Origin: Bacteriovoracaceae bacterium
GTDB taxonomy: Bacteria > Bdellovibrionota > Bacteriovoracia > Bacteriovoracales > Bacteriovoracaceae
DNA length: 64,000 nucleotides
Direction: 5' to 3'
Assembly: GCA_013141065.1 (NCBI GenBank)
Contig: JABFRR010000007.1
Span: 124,001 to 188,000, forward strand
Part shown: positions 27,100 to 36,687 of the stretch, piece after piece
Numbering within the stretch: the stretch's first letter is position 1
How the letters are laid out: each line of letters starts with the position of its first letter
The notes under the pieces: generated by a model
The model's database searches: none
The model's input: only the letters and a program-made list of their open reading frames with translations
Told to the model about the DNA's origin: nothing
Program-made: the position numbers and the translations under genes

Positions 27100-27741
27100 T
27101 CATTCAAAAATTTGCTTACAAGAACTGTTGAAGTTATTTTTTAAATCGCTGAGGTTGGTAATATTGGGAATGATGAAGTCTGCATTCTTCTTTTTTTCTT
27201 CTATATCGATTTGTTTAGATAAAATGTTTTCTGCTAGCGAGGCATCAATGTTATCTCTTGCAATTAACCTCTCGAGTTGCAACTTTTTTGGAGAGTAAAT
27301 GCAGATAGACACATCAATGAGTAAATTTAATTTCTTTTCGAATAAGAGAGGGACATCGTAGATAATAACTTCGGATTGAGGCAGTTTGTTATAAGCGTCT
27401 TTAAATGCTTCGGGCATTTGAGAGTAGATAAATGTTTCAAGAGTGAGTTGGTTTTCAGAATTTTTAAAAGCTAGTTCCCGAAGTATTTTAAAATTTATAG
27501 AATTCGCCACAATGGCTGATGGGAAGTGTTTCTTGATAAAATCCAAAGATAATTCTTTTTGATAAATAGATTTCACAAGTTTGTCAGCATCGATAACTTG
27601 AAAACCTGACGCTCTAAAAAGTTCTGCGACGGTGCTTTTTCCTGTCGCAATACCACCAGTAAGTCCAACGATGGGAACCGGTATTTGATAGAGTCTAGTT
27701 TCTATCGATTTCGAAACGAGACTAGCTTTTAGTTTTTTCAT
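27100..27741 (-). CDS. coaE: Dephospho-CoA kinase
   Basis: This chain of about 213 residues phosphorylates dephospho-CoA, the last step of CoA synthesis, in the cytoplasm. The P-loop is GLTGGIATGKST near residue 25. VIDADKL near 48 and YDVPLLFEKKL near 110 are typical CoaE motifs. The ATG at 27741 has AAGG upstream and overlaps mazG by 20 bases; a longer start inside mazG is less likely. mazG-coaE coupling suggests joint expression. Confidence 0.9.
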   Translation of the reverse strand: MKKLKASLVSKSIETRLYQIPVPIVGLTGGIATGKSTVAELFRASGFQVIDADKLVKSIYQKELSLDFIKKHFPSAIVANSINFKILRELAFKNSENQLTLETFIYSQMPEAFKDAYNKLPQSEVIIYDVPLLFEKKLNLLIDVSICIYSPKKLQLERLIARDNIDASLAENILSKQIDIEEKKKNADFIIPNITNLSDLKNNFNSSCKQIFE

Positions 27742-28537
27742 TAACCTTGGCCTGGTTCCAAAAGACATCCATTTGATCTTGATTCATGTTTTCGAGAACA
27801 GCACCCTTTTGTTTCATCAAGTCTTCCATGGCATGAAAGCGTCGTAAAAACTTTTTATTGGCAGCTCTCAAAGCATCATGGGGATCCATGTCTAAATGGC
27901 GAGCAAGTTGGGCCACTGAAAATAATAGATCACCTAACTCTTCAAAAACTGCATCGCGATTGAGTTGGCGATGAGGAGTGAGTTCTTCTTTTAATTCTTG
28001 CCATTCTTCCTCAACTTTGTAAGTTACCTGAGTGTAGTCACTCCAGTCGAATTTAATATCGTTGGTTTTTTTGCCAATTTTTACAGCTGACATTAAAGGG
28101 GGAGCATTTAAAATAGAAGACTTTATTCGGTGATGATTTAACTCACCTTCTTCTCGCAATTTTTCTTCTGCTTTAATTTTTTCCCAATTAATTAAAACTT
28201 GGTCAGAAGTAATAGTCGTATCTTTTTTTTCAAAAACATGAGGATGTCTTCGTATGAGTTTTTCTGTGAGTTTTGCTGAAACTGATTCTATGTCAAATAG
28301 TTTTTTTTCTGATCCCATTTGGGCATGAAGCAAAACTTGCATGAGGACATCACCAATTTCTTCTTCCATCTTTTTAGGATCTTTGAGCTCAACGGCTTCG
28401 ATAAATTCATAAGATTCTTCAAGTAAGTATTTTAAGAGAGATTGGTGAGTTTGCTTTAAATCCCATGAACAACCGTCCACTGGATGACGTAGATCTGCGA
28501 TAACGTCTTTGAGTTTTTCAAAATTGCTTTTATTCAT
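27722..28537 (-). CDS. mazG: Nucleoside triphosphate pyrophosphohydrolase MazG
   Basis: This protein of about 271 residues removes pyrophosphate from (d)NTPs. It has duplicated MazG domains. The first has CSWDLKQTHQSL near 24 and EEIGDVLMQVLLHAQM near 61, the metal-binding EExxD pattern. RRHPHVFEKK follows near 95. The second has EEWQELKEEL near 170 and EELGDLLFSVAQLARH near 195. AGG eight bases before the ATG at 28537 supports that start over the GTG nine bases upstream. Confidence 0.9.
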   Translation of the reverse strand: MNKSNFEKLKDVIADLRHPVDGCSWDLKQTHQSLLKYLLEESYEFIEAVELKDPKKMEEEIGDVLMQVLLHAQMGSEKKLFDIESVSAKLTEKLIRRHPHVFEKKDTTITSDQVLINWEKIKAEEKLREEGELNHHRIKSSILNAPPLMSAVKIGKKTNDIKFDWSDYTQVTYKVEEEWQELKEELTPHRQLNRDAVFEELGDLLFSVAQLARHLDMDPHDALRAANKKFLRRFHAMEDLMKQKGAVLENMNQDQMDVFWNQAKVNEKTKS

Positions 28538-28586
28538 TTGCGGCACCTGTTAATTTTTGCTACCTTTTCTAAAAGGATTTTCATTG

Positions 28587-29099
28587 ATGAAGGTTTTCAT
28601 TTCTTATAAAAATAGTGAATTAAAAGGTGACACTAGTAAAGACGTAGAACGCGCTATTTTAGCAACAACTACAGTAATTACTCAAAACCTCAAAAAAAAC
28701 CCGCATTTTGCAGGTGTCCAAGAGGTGTCCCTAAGTTTGACTTTGTGTGGAAAGGCGAAGATTCGCACTTTGAATCGTGAATATAGACACAAAGATAAGG
28801 CTACAGACGTTCTCTCTTTTCCCATTTATGATAATCTAAGGCCTGATAAGTTGGTTTTGGAGAAAAATTTAGCACAAATGGATCTTGGTGACTTAGTCAT
28901 TTGTCGAGAAATCGCCATGAAACAGGCGACTGAGTTTGGTGTGACTTATCCACAAGAAATTATCCATTTGATGGTTCATGGTTTTTTACATCTTTTGGGC
29001 TTTGATCATGAAGTATCCAAGAGAGAAGAAGAAATCATGGAAGCGTATGAAACGAAACTTGTAAAAGCTATTTATAATAAATTTAAGCCGGCAAAATAA
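28587..29099 (+). CDS. ybeY: Endoribonuclease YbeY
   Basis: This protein of about 170 residues is the rRNA maturation endonuclease. The zinc site is HGFLHLLGFDH (H-x3-H-x5-H) near residue 137. LNREYRHKDKATDVLSFP near 65 is the second family hallmark, a conserved loop. The ATG at 28587 is chosen, as an upstream in-frame TTG would extend it by 10 residues. It is divergent from mazG, with 49 bases between the chosen starts. Confidence 0.9.
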   Translation: MKVFISYKNSELKGDTSKDVERAILATTTVITQNLKKNPHFAGVQEVSLSLTLCGKAKIRTLNREYRHKDKATDVLSFPIYDNLRPDKLVLEKNLAQMDLGDLVICREIAMKQATEFGVTYPQEIIHLMVHGFLHLLGFDHEVSKREEEIMEAYETKLVKAIYNKFKPAK

Positions 29100-29122
29100 A
29101 CAATAACAACAAAAGAAAGTAT

Positions 29123-30263
29123 ATGAATGAACAAATAAAAATAGAGCTCAGTGAAAGAAAACTCAACATTAAATCGTATGCGGATAAGTTAGACCTATTG
29201 CGGAGGTCACTTTGAAATTGATAAAAAATTAGCTCGACTATTAGAAATTGCCCAAATTGAAGGGATGGAAGGATTTTGGGATGATTCACCCAATGCTTCA
29301 AAAATACAAAAAGAAAAATCAGTTCTTGAAGAAATTACAAAAACCTATTTGCACTTAAAACAACTCTTCGATGATTTCGATGTACTTTGGGAATTTGCTA
29401 TTACGGAAAATGATGAGTCCTCGGCCGAAGAAGCCATTTTAGCTCATAAAAATTTTCTTGTTGAATTTAATCAAGCAGAACAAAAAGTCTTGTTAGCTGA
29501 TGAACTCGATCCAAATAATGCCATTGTTACTGTGAACTCAGGAGCGGGTGGAACTGAATCATGTGACTGGGCCTATATGCTTTTGCGTATGATAATTCGT
29601 TGGGCAGAAAATAAAAAATTCAAAGTTCAAATTCTTGATACTCAAGAAGGTGATTCAGCAGGGATCAAGTCGGCTACAATAACTATCACTGGAAACTATG
29701 CTTACGGTCTCTTGAAATCTGAGTCTGGAGTTCATCGTTTGGTGAGACTTTCTCCTTTTGATTCAGCAGGACGAAGACACACTTCTTTTGCTTCGCTATT
29801 TGTGTCGGCCGAAATTGACGACACTATTGAAATTGAAATCTTGGATAAAGATTTACGAATCGATGTCTATCGTGCTGGTGGTTCAGGGGGCCAGGGAGTC
29901 AACACTACTGATTCTGCTGTTAGGCTCACCCATTTACCCACCAACATGGTTGTAGTCTGCCAAAATGAAAGATCACAATTGCAAAATAAAGCTCAGGCCA
30001 TGAAAGTTTTACGTTCTCGTTTATACGAACTGGAATTAGAAAAAAGGCGAGTCAAAGAAGCGGAGCTAGAGGCAACGAAGAAAGATATAGCATGGGGAGC
30101 TCAGATAAGATCTTATGTGTTACATCCCTATAAATTAGTCAAAGATCATCGAACTAATTTTGAATCGTCTCAACCTGACAAAGTTCTGGAAGGAGATTTA
30201 GATTCATTTATTGATGCCTATTTGCGTTTTAGCGTTGAAGAGGGGACCAGAAGTGAAGTTTAA
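29123..30263 (+). CDS. prfB: Peptide chain release factor 2, with programmed +1 frameshift
   Basis: The zero frame runs from ATG 29123 to TGA 29213-29215, ending LRRSL. The +1 frame resumes as EIDKKLARLLEIAQ. This is the autoregulated prfB site. The protein (about 380 residues) recognises UGA and UAA through the SPF motif (RLSPFDSAG) and releases peptides with the GGQ motif (AGGSGGQGVNTT). RF2 levels control the shift: low RF2 lets the ribosome pause at UGA and slip forward. ATG 29265 is internal. Confidence 0.95.
29202..29215 (+). promoter_or_regulatory. prfB programmed +1 frameshift site
   Basis: The internal Shine-Dalgarno-like GGAGGT (29202-29207) lies two bases before the slippery CTT at 29210, followed by TGA (29213). 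The layout matches the classical prfB site. Slip of CUU onto UUU makes translation resume at 29214 (GAA). Confidence 0.9.
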
Positions 30264-31455
30264 TAACTTACGACTTTTCTCGCTGCTCTTTTTAGACAAT
30301 GCCACTTCAAAAAAATTTTTAGTTGGAGTATGGGTTGGATTAGCATTTTCAATTGCAGTCATCTTGTCAACCATCGGAATAATGAATGGATTTGAAAGGG
30401 CCCTGAGATCTGGATTAAAAAAATCATCAGGTGATCTAACCATGCAATCGAATGCAGGTTTTTTTCTTCTATCAGATAAAATAAAAAATGAACTCAGACT
30501 TAACGGCGTTAAAAAGTATTCTGGCATAATACAAATTGAGAGCTTCTTAATTTACAATGACGAATCTCGAGGTATTTTAGTTAAAGGAATTGATGAAAAT
30601 TATAGTTCAATAGTCGATCTCCCACTTAAGCTTAAAGTTAATACCGTTGCCATTGGATTTGAAATTGCTCGTCTTCATCAAATTGAATTAGGAGATGAGG
30701 TTGTCTTAGCTTTCGGACGTGGAAGTTCAGAATTTAAAAATATGCCTACTCTGCATAGATTTAAGGTTGAGCAAATAATTTCTCATGGAGTCTATCAAAA
30801 AGACTCTCGCATGGTTTATGCAAATCGCTCTGAAATACAGGCCATACTAGGCTTAGTAGCACGTGTGAATATGGTTGCCATGAATGTTCCTTCACCAGTT
30901 AGAAAAGTAGATGATAATTTAAAAATTATTGAAGAATTTAATGATAAGTTAGAGTTTTCTTTTGGAAATCAATTTTATTTCAAACCTTATTGGCGAGAGT
31001 TCTCCTCTTTAATTGATGCAGTCAGGGCCGAAAAAGTACTCATAAGTTTAATTTTGCAATTAATTGTTGTGATCTCAGTTTTTAATGTGCTGGCTTTTAT
31101 TTATTTTATTAATGAAAAAAAATCAAAAGAACTTTTTTTGTTTAAGGCCCTTGGGCTTTCAAGGCAGGCCATGAACCAATTATGGATCAAACTTGTATTT
31201 TCTTTGTGGGTTGCCGCTGCTTTTTTGGCAATCGGATTTGTGCAATTTTTTAGATTGCTACTAAGATTTGCAGATTTATTTGAACTTCCCTCAGAAGTTT
31301 ATTTTATGCCTAGAATTGATCTCTATATTTCATGGACTGATTATTTATTGGTTTTTGCCTTGGCCTTATTGTGGATACTTTTAATCACTTACTACTTGCT
31401 GAGAAATCTTAAAAATAAAAGCTTGCTCGAAGGGCTTCGCCAGGAATTTGTATGA
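30253..31455 (+). CDS. LolC/E-like ABC transporter permease
   Basis: This FtsX/LolE-family permease of about 400 residues extracts lipoproteins from the inner membrane. It has an N-terminal helix near 20-45, a large periplasmic domain with SSEFKNMPTL, and three helices after residue 265. The start GTG at 30253 has GAGGGG eight bases upstream, which is decisive; an earlier ATG at 30211 lies inside prfB. The stop overlaps lolD (ATGA). There is only one LolC/E-type gene here, so the complex may be a homodimer (LolF-like). Confidence 0.82.
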   Translation: MKFNNLRLFSLLFLDNATSKKFLVGVWVGLAFSIAVILSTIGIMNGFERALRSGLKKSSGDLTMQSNAGFFLLSDKIKNELRLNGVKKYSGIIQIESFLIYNDESRGILVKGIDENYSSIVDLPLKLKVNTVAIGFEIARLHQIELGDEVVLAFGRGSSEFKNMPTLHRFKVEQIISHGVYQKDSRMVYANRSEIQAILGLVARVNMVAMNVPSPVRKVDDNLKIIEEFNDKLEFSFGNQFYFKPYWREFSSLIDAVRAEKVLISLILQLIVVISVFNVLAFIYFINEKKSKELFLFKALGLSRQAMNQLWIKLVFSLWVAAAFLAIGFVQFFRLLLRFADLFELPSEVYFMPRIDLYISWTDYLLVFALALLWILLITYYLLRNLKNKSLLEGLRQEFV

Positions 31456-32123
31456 GCCAAAATGTGATAATAAAAATTGAAAATGTAAAAAAGTTTTACC
31501 CAAAATCTAAAGCGCTTAATGGAGTGAGTGTCTCGATGAATGAAGGTGAAGAATATTTAATTAGAGGATCTTCGGGATCAGGGAAATCTACCCTGCTTTA
31601 TCTTCTCGGAGGACTTGAACGACCTACTGAAGGCAAAGTCATTGTTAATCAAAAAAATTTAGGGGAGTTAAATGATGAAGAATTGGCCCTCTATCGCAAT
31701 CGTTATGTCGGGTTTGTTTTTCAATTTCATTTTTTATTATCTTCAATGAATTGCATGGATAATATTTTACTTCCTTCACGCCTTGGTGGACTTGAAAGTT
31801 CCGAGGTTAAAAAGCGAGCTTTGGTTTTAGCAGATCATTTGCAAGTGAGTCACTGTTTAGAAAAATTTCCTTTTGAACTCTCTGGAGGGGAGCAACAACG
31901 AATTAACATTATTCGTGCATTATCTCTCAAGCCACACTTACTTCTTTGCGATGAGCCAACTGGAAACTTAGATTCGGAGAACTCAAAAAAAGTTATTCAA
32001 CTCTTGCGCTTATTGGCGAGAGAGTTTAACTCGACTCTCGTTGTTGTTACACACGATCCTTTAATCGCTCAAAGTTTTCCAAATCAATTTGTAATGAAAG
32101 ATGGAGTCCTGCTAACGCAATGA
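31452..32123 (+). CDS. lolD: Lipoprotein-releasing ABC ATPase LolD
   Basis: This is a 223-residue ABC ATPase. It has Walker A GSSGSGKSTLL near 40, the Q-loop in VGFVFQFHFLLSSMN near 85, the signature LSGGEQQR near 140, Walker B LLLCDEPTGNLD near 160, and the H-switch VTHD. The DEPTGNLD form and the neighbour permease identify the Lol/FtsE group. It drives lipoprotein transfer to LolA. It overlaps the permease gene by four bases. Confidence 0.9.
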   Translation: MSQNVIIKIENVKKFYPKSKALNGVSVSMNEGEEYLIRGSSGSGKSTLLYLLGGLERPTEGKVIVNQKNLGELNDEELALYRNRYVGFVFQFHFLLSSMNCMDNILLPSRLGGLESSEVKKRALVLADHLQVSHCLEKFPFELSGGEQQRINIIRALSLKPHLLLCDEPTGNLDSENSKKVIQLLRLLAREFNSTLVVVTHDPLIAQSFPNQFVMKDGVLLTQ

Positions 32124-32220
32124 GTTTACAATCTCACTCTTTAATGTGAATTCACTTTGCACATCAAGATGTTCTTGTTACTTTTATACCTTAGTTTTTT
32201 AATCGGAAAGTGGATGGAAA

Positions 32221-34506
32221 ATGCCGTTGAGATTTATCAATTTACTCTTAATCTTTTTATCGCTTAACACGACCTATTCATTTGCGGTTGAAGACCTTGG
32301 TGCTCGAATTGATTTTTTTAAAATTGATCGCATCGAAGTTGTCGGAATTAAAAAAGTTGAAAAAGAAGCTGTCTTGGAAAAAATTAGCTCCAAGCCGGGA
32401 ATGGTTCTAGACAATTATCTTTTAAATAAAGATCTTCAAAAAATTTACTCAATGAAATATTTTGATAGCGTAGAAGCTCATCAAGAAGAAGAAAAAGGTT
32501 TAAAGATTTTAAGATTTGTTCTAAAAGAAAAACCGATTATAACGAAAATAACTTTTGAAGGAAATGACGGTCTCTCAGATGACGACCTAAAAAGCCAAGT
32601 AAAGTCAAAAATTTTCTCAATCCTCGACAGCACAGCAATTAAAAATGATGTCCAAGCACTTTTGAAGCACTACGAAGAAAAGGGCTATTTTCTTGCGTCC
32701 ATAGATTTTAAAGAAAGAAAAATCAATGAAGAAAATGTTGAGTTGATCTTTAACATAAAAGAATATGACAAAGTTAAAGTTAAAAAAATTAGCTTTCTTG
32801 GAAATATTGCATTTAAGGATGAAGAAATTAAAAGCATTCTTCAAACCCAAGAAGACAGCCTTTTTTCTTTTCTTTCTGGCTCAGGGAATTTTAAAGAAGT
32901 TAATTTTCAAAATGACATAGAACGACTGAAGTATTTTTACCGAATGAAAGGGTATTTACAAATCAATGTAGGCAAACCAGAAATCACTATTTCAGAAGAC
33001 AAAAAATGGGTTTTTATCACGATGAAAATAACTGAAGGGCCACAGTTCTCAGTTAATAAAATTACATTTCAAGGTGAAGTGCTTTTTCCAGAAAATGATC
33101 TTCGTGAAAAAATGGTGCTCAAGGAGCAAGAAACTTACTCTGAAGAATCTCTACGCAAAGATATTCAATTATTAACCGAACTCTATCAAGATGAAGGTTA
33201 CGCATTTGCCAACGTCATCAGAAATCTTAATGTCGTGCCGGGTGAAAATAAAGTTGATGTAGAGATTTCATTTGAAAAAGGAAAAATTGCTTATTTCGGT
33301 CGAATCAAAATCAAAGGAAACCCGAAATCTCGCGATAAGGTAATTCGGAGAGAAATTACAATTAGAGAAGGTCAAAAATTTAATGGTACAGCTCTGAGAC
33401 AATCTAGAGAAAATGTCCAGCGTTTAGGTTTTTATGAAGCAGAGTCAATCGTCTTTAACACTGTCTCTCCGAAAGATAAAGAAGACATTTTGGATGTAGA
33501 AGTTTCTGTAAAAGAAAAAAATACCGGACAAATCTCTCTAGGTGCAGGTTATTCAACAGCCACAGGTGGATTTTTCCAAGCGTCAGTTACCCAATCAAAT
33601 TTTAGAGGTCTCGGTCAGAATTTATCATTTAGTGTAAATTTAGCAAAAACCTCTAATACATTTAGTATCGATTTCACTGAGCCCTATCTCTTTGACACAA
33701 AATGGTCTTTAGGTGGTGGAGTTTTCATCTCAAATAACGACACATCTTCTTCGTACAGTGAAAAAAGAAAAGGTCTAAACGTAAGAGTGGGTTATCCCAT
33801 TTTTACATTCACTAACGTGTATATGACTTATAAACTTGAAGACACCACCATCAATAAGGTTGATGACCCTTCAATCGACATAAACCTCGAAAATGGACTA
33901 GCTTCATCAATTCAATCTTCAATCGTTCACGATAAAAGAGATGATAGATCAGATCCACGCAAAGGATTTTTCCTGAGTTATACTGCTGAGTATACTGGTG
34001 TGGGTGGCGAAAAGAAGTGGCTTAAGAATGAAGCTGAGGCTCGTGGATACTATCCTGTTATCGGGGATCTTATTTTCCGCAGTCGTTTCTACGCCGGTAA
34101 GCTGGATGAAGTGAGTTCTAAGAAAATACCTAGAACCGAAAAATTTACCCTTGGTGGATCTCGCAATCTACGTGGTTATAATTTTGAAGACATTGGCCCT
34201 TCACGAAAGCTAGTTGGCACTGATGGAAAACTCCAAGACTTTAATATTGGTGGAGAATTTATGTCATTTGCCAATCTTGAGTTACAGCACCCACTTTCTC
34301 GAGAAGCTGGACTTAAGTGGGTACTCTTTTTTGATGCAGGACATGCTGGAGATGTTAAAAATGTTCGGGTCTACACCGATTACGGCTTTGGTTTTAGATG
34401 GTTTTCACCTATCGGTGTATTAAGGTTTGAGTTTGGATATCCATTAACTGGACAATTTAAAGAACAGGGTTCTCAATTCCATTTTGATATAGGACAATTA
34501 TTCTAA
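32221..34506 (+). CDS. bamA: Outer membrane protein assembly factor BamA
   Basis: This 761-residue Omp85 protein has a signal peptide (RFINLLLIFLSL, cleaved near 23), five POTRA-type repeats (about 30-430), and a C-terminal 16-strand barrel with FTLGGSRNLRGY near 640, the conserved lid-lock segment in BamA. The chain ends in Phe (GQLF). It folds barrels into the outer membrane with the Bam lipoproteins. The downstream skp gene starts 20 bases later, a common partner. Confidence 0.95.
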   Translation: MPLRFINLLLIFLSLNTTYSFAVEDLGARIDFFKIDRIEVVGIKKVEKEAVLEKISSKPGMVLDNYLLNKDLQKIYSMKYFDSVEAHQEEEKGLKILRFVLKEKPIITKITFEGNDGLSDDDLKSQVKSKIFSILDSTAIKNDVQALLKHYEEKGYFLASIDFKERKINEENVELIFNIKEYDKVKVKKISFLGNIAFKDEEIKSILQTQEDSLFSFLSGSGNFKEVNFQNDIERLKYFYRMKGYLQINVGKPEITISEDKKWVFITMKITEGPQFSVNKITFQGEVLFPENDLREKMVLKEQETYSEESLRKDIQLLTELYQDEGYAFANVIRNLNVVPGENKVDVEISFEKGKIAYFGRIKIKGNPKSRDKVIRREITIREGQKFNGTALRQSRENVQRLGFYEAESIVFNTVSPKDKEDILDVEVSVKEKNTGQISLGAGYSTATGGFFQASVTQSNFRGLGQNLSFSVNLAKTSNTFSIDFTEPYLFDTKWSLGGGVFISNNDTSSSYSEKRKGLNVRVGYPIFTFTNVYMTYKLEDTTINKVDDPSIDINLENGLASSIQSSIVHDKRDDRSDPRKGFFLSYTAEYTGVGGEKKWLKNEAEARGYYPVIGDLIFRSRFYAGKLDEVSSKKIPRTEKFTLGGSRNLRGYNFEDIGPSRKLVGTDGKLQDFNIGGEFMSFANLELQHPLSREAGLKWVLFFDAGHAGDVKNVRVYTDYGFGFRWFSPIGVLRFEFGYPLTGQFKEQGSQFHFDIGQLF

Positions 34507-34526
34507 TAAATATGAAGGAGTATACT

Positions 34527-35033
34527 ATGAAATCACTCATCGCCATGGCGGCACTTGCACTTTCTACTTCTGCTTTTGCAGCAGTCAACATCGGAAAAGT
34601 CGATATACAAAAAGTTCTCATTACTGTTAACCAAGGCGTTGCAGTTCGTGATCAATTAAAAAAATCATTCGATGAAAAACAAAAAGTTTTAAAAGATGAA
34701 GAAGAAAAAATTAAAAAACTTCAAGATGATTATGCAAAAAAAGCATCAGTTATTAACGATAAAGAAAAAGCAAAGAAAGAACGAGAAATTCAAGAAAGAA
34801 TCATAGCGATTCAGCAAAAAACGACAGGATTTCAAAAAGAAATTCAAGACATGGAACAAAAATTGAAAACTCCTATTCTTGAAAGAGTAAAATCGATTGT
34901 AGATGAAGTTTCTAAATCAGCTGACCTAGACATGGTTTATGAAGCAGCTACGGCACCAATTCTTTATGCTAAGTCTGAAAAAGACTTAACTGATGAAGTT
35001 GTAAAATCTTACAATAAAAAATTTCCTAAATAG
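34527..35033 (+). CDS. skp: OmpH/Skp-family periplasmic chaperone
   Basis: This protein of about 168 residues has a signal peptide (MKSLIAMAALALSTSAFA, cleaved before AVNIGKVD). The mature chain is a long charged coiled coil (residues about 50-120), as in Skp, which holds unfolded barrels for BamA. The ATG at 34527 has AAGGAG six bases upstream, which decides it over an ATG at 34512 that overlaps the site. Neighbours are bamA before and lpxD after. Confidence 0.9.
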   Translation: MKSLIAMAALALSTSAFAAVNIGKVDIQKVLITVNQGVAVRDQLKKSFDEKQKVLKDEEEKIKKLQDDYAKKASVINDKEKAKKEREIQERIIAIQQKTTGFQKEIQDMEQKLKTPILERVKSIVDEVSKSADLDMVYEAATAPILYAKSEKDLTDEVVKSYNKKFPK

Positions 35034-35068
35034 TTTATCAAGAGAGTATTTGATTTTAAATCATAGCA

Positions 35069-35099
35069 GGGACCCAAGGACTTAAAGCCTTTGGGTCCC
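35069..35099 (+). terminator. Intrinsic-terminator-like hairpin after skp
   Basis: GGGACCCAAGG pairs with CCTTTGGGTCCC around an eight-base loop. The T tract that follows is weak (TTCACTTTG), so it may only attenuate transcription into the lpx genes. Confidence 0.6.
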
Positions 35100-35121
35100 T
35101 TCACTTTGTTAGAGGCACCTA

Positions 35122-36153
35122 ATGAAACTAGGACATCTTAAGAAATTCGACTCTTCTTTTACAATGGTCACAGATTTTGATGATCAAACAGTAGTAGAGG
35201 GAATTACAGATAAATCTGAATTTCTCCCGCGACACATTTTTTTTATTAAAAATAAAGCCTACTTAAATATTTTTCTTGAAAGTGAAGACGCTCTCCAGAT
35301 TTGTGTCGTTATCGAAAAAAAGTTTTTCGATGATTTGCCTAGTGATACGATCGAATTACTAAAAATTAAAAGTCTCTGGGTTGCGTCTTCTCTTGATGTC
35401 AATCTTTCAATGTCTTATTTATCAAAGCCATTTTTTGATGAAAAGTTTCAAACTTGTAATGACATGGTAGATGGAAGACAAATGGGGACGGCTACGATTC
35501 ACCCCACTGTTTGGATTGCTCAAGGTGTTTTTATTGGAGAAAATGTTGGAATTAGTGCCAACGTGAAAATCCACTCTGGGGTTGTTTTAATGTCGGGAGT
35601 GCACGTTGGAGAAGGAACAGAAATTTTTCCTAATACGACGATTTATAGAAATGTTAAAATAGGCAACAATGTCCGAATTCATTCACAATGCTCAATTGGT
35701 GCTGATGGTTTTGGCTATAACTTTAATAAAGGTGTACATCATAAAGTTTGGCACATGGGCAGTGTCATCATAAAAGATGATGTGGAAATCGGAGCTAATT
35801 GTTGTATTGATGCAGGTACTTTTTCCCCGACAATTATTGGAGCTGGATCAAAAATGGATAACCTCGTTCAGGTCGGACATAATTGTAATCTAGGAGTAGG
35901 TGTAATGCTTTGTGGGCAAGTCGCCATTGGTGGAAGTACCACGATTGGTGATTATACAGTTTTTGGTGGACAAGCAGGAGCTGCTAACGGAATAGTCATT
36001 GGAAAAGGCGTACAGGTCGCTGGTGCTTCTGGAGCAACCAATAACATCGAAGATGGAGCAGTGGTCGGTGGTTTTCCAGCTAGGAACATCAAAGAATGGA
36101 TGAAGGGCATGGCCCTTGTTCGAAAGTTAAGTTTAAAAAAAGAAAGTAATTAA
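35122..36153 (+). CDS. lpxD: UDP-3-O-acylglucosamine N-acyltransferase LpxD
   Basis: This 343-residue protein acylates the 2-amine of UDP-3-O-acyl-GlcN, the third step of lipid A synthesis. The N-terminal uridine-binding domain (about 1-110) is followed by a left-handed beta-helix of hexapeptide repeats. VQVGHNCNLG near 253 holds the catalytic His, and IDAGTF near 231 is the usual D-x-G segment. It is the first gene of lpxD-fabZ-lpxA-oxidoreductase-lpxB-lpxK. Confidence 0.93.
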   Translation: MKLGHLKKFDSSFTMVTDFDDQTVVEGITDKSEFLPRHIFFIKNKAYLNIFLESEDALQICVVIEKKFFDDLPSDTIELLKIKSLWVASSLDVNLSMSYLSKPFFDEKFQTCNDMVDGRQMGTATIHPTVWIAQGVFIGENVGISANVKIHSGVVLMSGVHVGEGTEIFPNTTIYRNVKIGNNVRIHSQCSIGADGFGYNFNKGVHHKVWHMGSVIIKDDVEIGANCCIDAGTFSPTIIGAGSKMDNLVQVGHNCNLGVGVMLCGQVAIGGSTTIGDYTVFGGQAGAANGIVIGKGVQVAGASGATNNIEDGAVVGGFPARNIKEWMKGMALVRKLSLKKESN

Positions 36154-36178
36154 ATGTATATTTTAGGAGTTAATGGCC

Positions 36179-36670
36179 ATGCTACTCAATACTGATCAAG
36201 TAAAAAAAATTCTTCCACATCGAGATCCATTTCTCTTTATTGATTCAGTTGAATCAGTGTCTGTTCCAGGAAAAAAATTAGAAGCTGGCCAAATTCTTGA
36301 TGTTAAAGAAATACAAGACTCTGAAGTCATCGCTCATTATCGTACAAAAAAAGATCATGCAATTTTTGCAGGTCATTTTCCCGATTATCCAATATTGCCG
36401 GGCGTAGTACAGGTTGAAATGATGGCCCAAGCAACTAGCTTTGTCGTTTTACTACTCAATGAAAATCCTTTTGAATTGAAAATGGATGTAGCACTTTTGG
36501 GAATAAACGAAGCCCGTTTTCGTCGTCCAATTTTTCCCGATATGGATCTTAAAATCGTCAGCAAGACTCTTAAATTAAGAGGCCCAATGATAACGAGCGA
36601 ATGTAAAATTTTTCACAATGATCAACTAATGAGTGAAGTTACAGTTTTAGCTTCATTAAAGATGAGTTAA
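36179..36670 (+). CDS. fabZ: 3-hydroxyacyl-ACP dehydratase FabZ
   Basis: This hot-dog enzyme of about 163 residues makes trans-2-enoyl-ACP. It has LPHRDPFLFID near 13, and the catalytic pair is His in AGHFPDYPILPGV near 68 and Glu in VEMMAQA. AGGAG lies nine bases before ATG 36179 but only three before the ATG at 36173, so the second is preferred. It competes with lipid A synthesis for 3-hydroxyacyl-ACP, which explains the linkage with lpxA/lpxD. Confidence 0.92.
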   Translation: MLLNTDQVKKILPHRDPFLFIDSVESVSVPGKKLEAGQILDVKEIQDSEVIAHYRTKKDHAIFAGHFPDYPILPGVVQVEMMAQATSFVVLLLNENPFELKMDVALLGINEARFRRPIFPDMDLKIVSKTLKLRGPMITSECKIFHNDQLMSEVTVLASLKMS

Positions 36671-36687
36671 TAAACAAGGAAGATATT

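Noticed and set aside
32168..32266. 32-codon hydrophobic frame just before bamA
   Set aside because: It has no ribosome site and overlaps the bamA start in another frame.
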